Assembly: GCA_050252545.1 (NCBI GenBank)
Contig: JBFWKS010000173.1
Location: 1 to 8,818 of the forward strand
Reading direction: 5' to 3'
Length of the DNA: 8,818 nt
DNA from: Patulibacter sp050252545
GTDB lineage: Bacteria; Actinomycetota; Thermoleophilia; Solirubrobacterales; Solirubrobacteraceae
Shown here: positions 6,777-8,818 of the stretch, one piece after another
Layout of the letters: every line of letters starts with the position of its first letter
Position numbering within the stretch: the first letter of the stretch is position 1
Program-made: the position numbers and the translations under genes
Notes under the pieces: generated by a model
Seen by the model: only the letters and a program-made list of their open reading frames with translations
Told to the model about the DNA's origin: nothing
Database searches by the model: none

Positions 6777-8184
6777 CCGGCTCGTCCCCGTAGAGCCACT
6801 CCCGCGCGACCCGGTGCAGGTTGATGCGGGGCTCGATCTGTCCGATGGTCGACGCAACGGCGACCTCGGCCCGGGCGAGCCAGGCGAGCCCGGCCGGTAC
6901 CTCGTGGCTGCGGAACACGTCGGCCGAGACGGTTCGAGGGTCGGCGCCACCCGCGATCATGTCGTCCGCGAGCGTGGAGGGAATCACGACCTCCTCGTCC
7001 GCGGCGTACCAGCCGAAGACGGACCGGAACGCGTCGAAGACGTGCTGATCATCGACGTCGCGCTGGGCCACGACGCCGCGTTCGCCGAGCGCCACGGTGA
7101 GGCGCCCCGGCGCCTCCTCGAAGAGCGCGCGCATGACCGCCAGCCGGCGGTCTGCCTCATCGCGGCCCGGCTGCTCGGTGCTGCCGAAGTCGACGAACGC
7201 CACCGATCCGTCGTCGCGCAGCAGCGCGTTGCCCGGATGCGGGTCGAGGCTCGTGATGCCGGCCGTGAACGGGCCTCCGACGTAGAAGCGGAAGAGGATC
7301 TCGGCGATTCTCGCGCGAGCCTCGTCGGGCTCGTCGCGCGCGGCGAGGAGCGGCCGGCCGTCGATCCATTCGGTGACGAGCACCCGCGGGCTTCCGACCG
7401 CGTGAACGACATCGGGGACGCGGATGAACGGATGGTCGCGATACGCGTCGGCGAGGCGCTGTGTGCTGCCTGCCTCCGCGACGTAGTCGAGCTCCGCGCG
7501 GCAGCGGTGCTCGATCTCGGCCGCGATGTCCGACGCCTCCACCCCGGGATGCACGTGCGGCAGGACCTTCAACGCCACGGACAGCATCTTCATGTCCGCG
7601 TCGATGGCCTCGTCGATGCCGGGGTACTGGACCTTGACGGCCACGTCACGACCGTCGTGCATGCGGGCCCGGTAGACCTGCCCGATCGATGCCGCCGCGA
7701 CGGGACGTGTCTCGAACTCGGAGAAGACCTCGCGTGGATCGGCGCCGAGCTCGCGGGCGATGTGCCCGCGCATCGCGTCCCACGAAACCGGCGGAGCCTG
7801 GTCCCGGAGGGTCGCCAATCGCTCGCGGAACTGCACTCGCCGCTCGACGGGCACGAGACCGGCGTCCGCCATCGACAGCATCTGACCGACCTTCGTGGCG
7901 GCGCCGCGCATCGACCCCAGCAGGATGACGATGCGCTCGACGAGCTCTCCCTGCCTGGCCTCCAGCGCCGCCTGCGCCCGGCGATCCGTCCGGGCGAGAT
8001 TGGCCGTGCGCGTCGCCGCCTGCTTGACCACCTCGGCTCCCGCCACGGCGCCGACGCGGGCGATCCGACGACCACCGCGGGAGGAGGAACGTGGACGCGT
8101 CATGGGCGAGAACGAGGTGTTCTCGTGGACGGGCTCTGCACGTCGCGAGGCTACCGGCCGACGGTTCGGGTCATCAGCCACCAT
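6721..8184 (-). CDS. ABC1/AarF/UbiB-family atypical protein kinase-like ATPase (copy 2)
   Basis: A 487-residue paralogue of the kinase at 1711-3108. Motifs: KVGQ (98-101); AAASIGQVYRA (163-173); VAVK with K184; ELDY (231-234); SLDPHPGN (312-319); and DFG (332-334). Both copies end in the same signature, H-R-x-x-R-E-x-x-Y-G-D-x-P-V-T-E-x-G-R (457-475 here), and share the order of all elements, but differ widely between motifs, so this is an old duplication rather than a recent one. The ATG at 8184 lies only 3 bases from operator site C, with TACTGT 6 bases upstream, suggesting leaderless translation. An ATG at 8103 (residue 28) would give a 460-residue protein whose N-terminus (MTRPRSSSRGG) resembles copy 1 better. 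Substrate unknown. Confidence 0.92.
   Translation of the reverse strand: MVADDPNRRPVASRRAEPVHENTSFSPMTRPRSSSRGGRRIARVGAVAGAEVVKQAATRTANLARTDRRAQAALEARQGELVERIVILLGSMRGAATKVGQMLSMADAGLVPVERRVQFRERLATLRDQAPPVSWDAMRGHIARELGADPREVFSEFETRPVAAASIGQVYRARMHDGRDVAVKVQYPGIDEAIDADMKMLSVALKVLPHVHPGVEASDIAAEIEHRCRAELDYVAEAGSTQRLADAYRDHPFIRVPDVVHAVGSPRVLVTEWIDGRPLLAARDEPDEARARIAEILFRFYVGGPFTAGITSLDPHPGNALLRDDGSVAFVDFGSTEQPGRDEADRRLAVMRALFEEAPGRLTVALGERGVVAQRDVDDQHVFDAFRSVFGWYAADEEVVIPSTLADDMIAGGADPRTVSADVFRSHEVPAGLAWLARAEVAVASTIGQIEPRINLHRVAREWLYGDEPVTELGRRHQTWRREAERG
8107..8125. repeat. Perfect inverted repeat near the 5' end of the second kinase gene
   Basis: CGAGAAC and GTTCTCG (7-base arms) surround a 5-base loop, between the two possible kinase starts at 8184 and 8103. 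If translation begins at 8103 this is a hairpin immediately ahead of the start codon that could affect initiation; if at 8184 it lies inside codons 20-26. No function is assigned. Confidence 0.3.
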
Positions 8185-8187
8185 CTC

Positions 8188-8203
8188 TAGACAGTACTGT
8201 CTA
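8188..8203. promoter_or_regulatory. Operator-like perfect palindrome, site C (second kinase / esterase divergent promoters)
   Basis: TAGACAGTACTGTCTA is a perfect 16-base palindrome and the most symmetric of the three sites with TAGAC-N6-GTCTA arms. It sits 3 bases before the kinase ATG at 8184 and 31 bases before the first possible esterase start (GTG 8235). TANNNT hexamers of -10 type overlap or abut it in both directions: TACTGT on the minus strand (8198-8193) and TACAGT on the plus strand (8205-8210). Binding here should therefore control both genes. Confidence 0.75.
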
Positions 8204-8252
8204 CTACAGTGGCCGGGCGTTTCGCTCGTCAGGCGTGGGCCGCTGTCCGATC

Positions 8253-8818
8253 ATGGTGCCCGACATCGCGTTCCACGATTCCTGGAGCATCGAGTCCCGC
8301 CTGCTGCGCACGGCCGCACGGGCGGGGGTCTACCCCGCCGTGCGACTGGCGGCCGTTCCGCGCGTCTTCGCCGTAGCCCCGCTGCGGGCCGCACCCCTCG
8401 TCGATCGACTCGCCGGTACGGCGCGCCCACCCCGTGGCATGGCACGCCGGCGGCAGACGTGGGACGGGTTCGACGGCGAGTGGCTGCAGCGCAGCGCCTC
8501 GTCGACGGCACCACGCGGCCGGGCCGACGGCCCGACGATCCTGTACCTCCATGGCGGCGCTTTCCTCATCGGTGGTTACCGGAGCCACCGCCGCCTCGTC
8601 GCGGCGATCTCGGCGGCGGCCGACGCGGCGCCGGTCCTGAGCGTCGGCTACCGGCAGCTTCCCCGGTGGCCCATCGCCCAGTCGGTCGCCGACGGCGTGA
8701 CGGCCCTGCGGCACCTGATCACCGCCGACGTCGATCCCCGCAAGATCGTCGTCGCCGGCGACTCGGCCGGCGGCGGATTGGCGATCTCGGTGTGCGTCGC
8801 CGCGTCGGCGGCCGGCCT
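8253..8818 (+). CDS. Alpha/beta hydrolase, hormone-sensitive-lipase family esterase (3' end cut by the window)
   Basis: The first 188 codons of a serine esterase/lipase of the HSL (LipN/LipR-like) family. The oxyanion-hole motif HGGAF begins at H100 and is followed by the GYRSHRR and GYRQLPRWPIAQSVADG region typical of this family. The nucleophile motif GDSAGGG places the catalytic Ser at residue 171. The Asp and His of the triad lie beyond the right edge. Residues 1-90 form an N-terminal cap-like region rich in Ala and Arg; no secretion signal is obvious. The start is either ATG 8253 or GTG 8235, in the same frame 18 bases earlier; neither has a strong Shine-Dalgarno sequence. It is divergent from the second kinase across operator site C. 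An esterase near a Baeyer-Villiger enzyme suggests cleavage of the ester product, which is inference from context. Confidence 0.9.
   Translation, partial: MVPDIAFHDSWSIESRLLRTAARAGVYPAVRLAAVPRVFAVAPLRAAPLVDRLAGTARPPRGMARRRQTWDGFDGEWLQRSASSTAPRGRADGPTILYLHGGAFLIGGYRSHRRLVAAISAAADAAPVLSVGYRQLPRWPIAQSVADGVTALRHLITADVDPRKIVVAGDSAGGGLAISVCVAASAAG

Noticed and set aside
2669..7689. A 23-base identical repeat (2669-2691 and 7667-7689), possible mobile or recombination repeat
   Set aside because: Both copies encode part of the conserved alanine-rich loop of the two kinases in the same frame, so shared ancestry, protein constraint and codon bias explain them.
8107..8125. LexA/SOS box reading of GAAC...GTTC
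   Set aside because: The actinobacterial box needs a 4-base spacer; here the spacer is 5 bases, and no damage-response gene is nearby.
6712..8190. Long plus-strand open frame opposite the second kinase
   Set aside because: Same reason: it mirrors the first kinase's antisense frame and has no recognisable domain.
1..8818. tRNA, rRNA, CRISPR, insertion sequence, prophage or attachment sites
   Set aside because: No cloverleaf, repeat-spacer pattern, transposase, integrase or terminal inverted repeat was seen, and base composition is even across the window apart from the short AT-rich promoter patches.

Overview
The window is very GC-rich, densely coded bacterial DNA with no RNA gene, CRISPR array or insertion sequence that I can see. 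Paired YrbE-type permeases, AarF/UbiB-like kinases, a Baeyer-Villiger-type flavoprotein, an SDR, a TetR regulator and an HSL-type esterase point to a high-GC actinobacterium. Mycobacteriales-like or Thermoleophilia-like lineages both fit. The taxon is inferred from gene content and GC only.

Layout. The left third (1-3203) is one leftward operon: a possible small leader ORF (3105-3203), an ABC1/UbiB-family kinase (1711-3108) and two MlaE/YrbE permeases (884-1714 and 75-887). Each junction is a 4-base GTGA or ATGA overlap. The order yrbEA-yrbEB predicts mce genes just beyond the left edge; an open frame at 56-1 may be the first. Reading right from the same intergenic region is a class-B flavin monooxygenase resembling Baeyer-Villiger enzymes (3373-4968). 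It converges on a leftward SDR (5081-5863), with a hairpin between them. The SDR is divergent from a TetR regulator (6000-6776). The TetR gene converges on, and overlaps by 56 bases, a second leftward UbiB-family kinase (6721-8184). That kinase is divergent from an HSL-family esterase (8253 to the right edge, truncated).

The most interesting signal is regulatory. All three divergent intergenic regions carry the same 16-base dyad, TAGAC-N6-GTCTA: 3263-3278 (one mismatch), 5991-6006 (exact arms) and 8188-8203 (a perfect 16-base palindrome). I did not see the paired motif elsewhere in the window. One site overlaps the start of the TetR gene, so the simplest model is an autoregulated TetR repressor controlling all six flanking transcription units.

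Together the genes suggest a single-regulator module. An MCE-type system would import a hydrophobic substrate. The SDR would interconvert alcohol and ketone, the flavoprotein would insert oxygen to give an ester, and the esterase would cleave it. Two UbiB-like kinases would act in an unknown accessory role. The substrate cannot be read from the sequence.
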